Source: an uncultured Fibrobacter sp. (GTDB lineage Bacteria > Fibrobacterota > Fibrobacteria > Fibrobacterales > Fibrobacteraceae). Taken from it: a stretch of DNA of 22,984 nucleotides. The translations under genes were made by a program, and so were the position numbers. This document shows, piece by piece, positions 22,291-22,984 of this stretch. The stretch lies in assembly GCA_937891805.1 (NCBI GenBank), contig CALATK010000198.1:1-22984 (forward strand), given 5' to 3'. Below the pieces are notes generated by a model that was given only the letters and a program-made list of their open reading frames with translations, ran no database searches and had not been told where the DNA came from. The stretch's first letter is position 1. Each line of letters begins with the position of its first letter.

Positions 22291-22319
22291 ATTGTAACAC
22301 CGGAAGCCCGCCTTGTCAA
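22291..22319 (-). promoter_or_regulatory. Consensus sigma-70/A promoter of the metallopeptidase gene
   Basis: On the minus strand TTGACA (22319-22314) and TACAAT (22296-22291) are separated by exactly 17 nt. The expected start point is about 28 nt before the ATG at 22255. It is far closer to consensus than any promoter in the Fibrobacter part. Confidence 0.85.
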
Positions 22320-22335
22320 GATGTGTCGTAATACA

Positions 22336-22360
22336 AAAGCCGCAGGAGACCTGCGGCTTT
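22336..22360 (-). terminator. Intrinsic terminator of the epimerase gene
   Basis: A perfect 11-bp stem, AAAGCCGCAGG / CCTGCGGCTTT, with a 3-nt loop, placed just after the epimerase stop. T runs exist on both strands, so it may be bidirectional. Confidence 0.85.
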
Positions 22361-22368
22361 TTCCTTTT

Positions 22369-22800
22369 TTATTCGGTAATGGTAATATCGAAGTAGTTGG
22401 AGAAGCTCTCGCCCTTTGCCAAGTGGATCAGCTCATTCTTGGTCGCAAGATCGTCGACCTTGCCGTCGGTGGCGGGAATGCCGTGCCAGGGCTCGATGCA
22501 GACGTAGGGTGCATCGCTCTCGGGCTTGTGCCACAGACCCAGATGGGTCATGCCCTCAAAGTGAACGGTAAGGCTCTTGTCGTGCTTGGTAGACTTGAGC
22601 GATACGCGCTTGCACATATTCGTGAAGAACATACCGTGGTTGTTGAGAAGCTCGTGAGACAGGCGAATGATCTTACCGTCCTCCAGCGGATACGGATCGT
22701 CGTAGCCCGCGTAGAAGAAGCCGTTGTCGCTGGTATGGATAATGGACATGGGCTTGACGCAGGCAAACTCAAGATAGTAATCGTCGAAGCGCTCGCCCTG
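22369..22800 (-). CDS. Aldose 1-epimerase family (LacX/YeaD-like), C-terminal half only
   Basis: About 144 residues from GERFDDYYLEF to the stop. The pattern FDDYYLEF, then VSLKS and VTVHFEGMTHLGLW-like segments, PYVCIEPWHGIP and LATKNELIHLAKGESFSNYF matches the C-terminal half of LacX-type galactose mutarotase relatives. The N-terminal half, which should end in a GAHPAF-like motif just before FDDYY, is absent. Upstream, the frame continues only as the reverse of a membrane-protein gene, which I regard as non-coding on this strand. A terminator follows the stop. Function in the source genome would be interconversion of sugar anomers. Confidence 0.8.
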   Translation of the reverse strand, partial: QGERFDDYYLEFACVKPMSIIHTSDNGFFYAGYDDPYPLEDGKIIRLSHELLNNHGMFFTNMCKRVSLKSTKHDKSLTVHFEGMTHLGLWHKPESDAPYVCIEPWHGIPATDGKVDDLATKNELIHLAKGESFSNYFDITITE

Positions 22801-22962
22801 CCGACGGGCTTTCTCAACATTTTCCTTTACGGCGCATCCGTGAACGCGTGTCTGACAAGCAATATCGGCACACTCTTCATTTGCATTGCGGTATCGCTTG
22901 CATGGACAGTGATCTACAATCTTGCAGGAACGCACGTGCTTTACAATAGCGACGTATACTAA
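22801..22962 (+). CDS. Membrane protein C-terminal fragment
   Basis: An open frame of 53 codons begins LPTGFLNIF-like at the junction. It contains a clear hydrophobic segment (IGTLFICIAVSLAWTVIYNL) and ends in YNSDVY with a TAA that overlaps the ribosome site of the next gene. I do not recognise the family; it is probably the last helix of a larger permease-like protein. Its N-terminus is lost at the same point where the epimerase loses its own. Confidence 0.5.
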   Translation, partial: PTGFLNIFLYGASVNACLTSNIGTLFICIAVSLAWTVIYNLAGTHVLYNSDVY

Positions 22963-22984
22963 AGGAGGTCAAATTCATGAATGC
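22961..22984 (+). CDS. Start of a further gene (ribosome site plus first codons)
   Basis: AAAGGAGG at 22961-22968 lies 8 nt before an ATG at 22977, and the window ends after MNA. The strong Shine-Dalgarno site contrasts with the weak sites of the Fibrobacter part. No product can be named. Confidence 0.6.

Noticed and set aside
22321..22800. Plus-strand open frame leading into the membrane-protein fragment
   Set aside because: It is antisense to the recognisable aldose 1-epimerase C-terminal half and includes the terminator; only the part after ~22,801 looks like protein.
22801..22935. N-terminal extension of the epimerase frame with several Cys (MRSCKIVDHCPCKR...)
   Set aside because: It is the reverse of the hydrophobic membrane-protein end and lacks the expected GAHPAF-type motif, so it is not the true N-terminus. 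The shared ACQT string with the metallopeptidase is probably coincidence.
1..22984. Insertion sequences, prophage, toxin-antitoxin or defence genes
   Set aside because: No transposase, integrase, phage structural, restriction or toxin motif was found in any plausible frame.

Overview
This looks like a 22,984-nt metagenomic or single-cell contig made of at least two genomes. About nine tenths of it (1 to ~21,580) reads as Fibrobacter. It carries Ser-rich lipoprotein linkers of the CGDDSSSG type, few Shine-Dalgarno sites, TATATT-like -10 boxes close to start codons, and housekeeping genes of a Gram-negative anaerobe with an outer membrane. The last ~1.4 kb has different regulatory signals (a TTGACA-17-TACAAT promoter and an AAAGGAGG ribosome binding site) and looks Bacillota-like. 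It joins the Fibrobacter part at a break inside a gene, so an assembly or amplification chimera is the simplest explanation.

Layout of the Fibrobacter part. 1-2820 (+): 3' part of ftsK, ispE, tRNA-Gln(UUG), rplY (L25/CTC). 2821-3144 has no gene but holds a candidate branched structured RNA, two intrinsic terminators and a heptanucleotide repeat array. 3145-5872 (+): an AhbC/NirJ1-type radical SAM haem-pathway enzyme, then an aminoglycoside/sugar phosphotransferase overlapping a PTS EIIA-like gene. 5873-7627: an origin-like AT-rich region followed by a divergent dnaA whose GTG start lies inside a perfect DnaA box. 7725-10500: a lipoprotein and a Wzi-like outer-membrane barrel. 10549-12321: a U32 (TrhP/YegQ-like) protein and a small helical protein of unknown function. 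12337-14054 (-): a tail-anchored Ser/Thr kinase and a CvpA-family membrane protein. 14190-15773 (-): nadB. 15926-17878 (+): a PpiD-like periplasmic chaperone. 18004-18076 (-): tRNA-Glu(CUC). 18157-20218 (-): putP and fabZ. 20301-21059 (+): sfsA. 21056 to ~21,583 (-): the 3' two thirds of nudC.

The right tail holds three broken genes: the N-terminal half of a Cys-rich secreted HExxH metallopeptidase, fused in frame to the nudC fragment; the C-terminal half of a LacX/YeaD-like aldose 1-epimerase; and the C-terminal end of a membrane protein followed by the first codons of another gene.

The most interesting features I found are: (1) two families of degenerate 7-nt tandem repeats in five intergenic regions, four of which abut or contain stop codons; (2) a compact four-helix RNA fold downstream of rplY; (3) a DnaA that appears to lack the box VII arginine finger and has an altered DNA-binding signature. 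I see no CRISPR array, insertion sequence or prophage.
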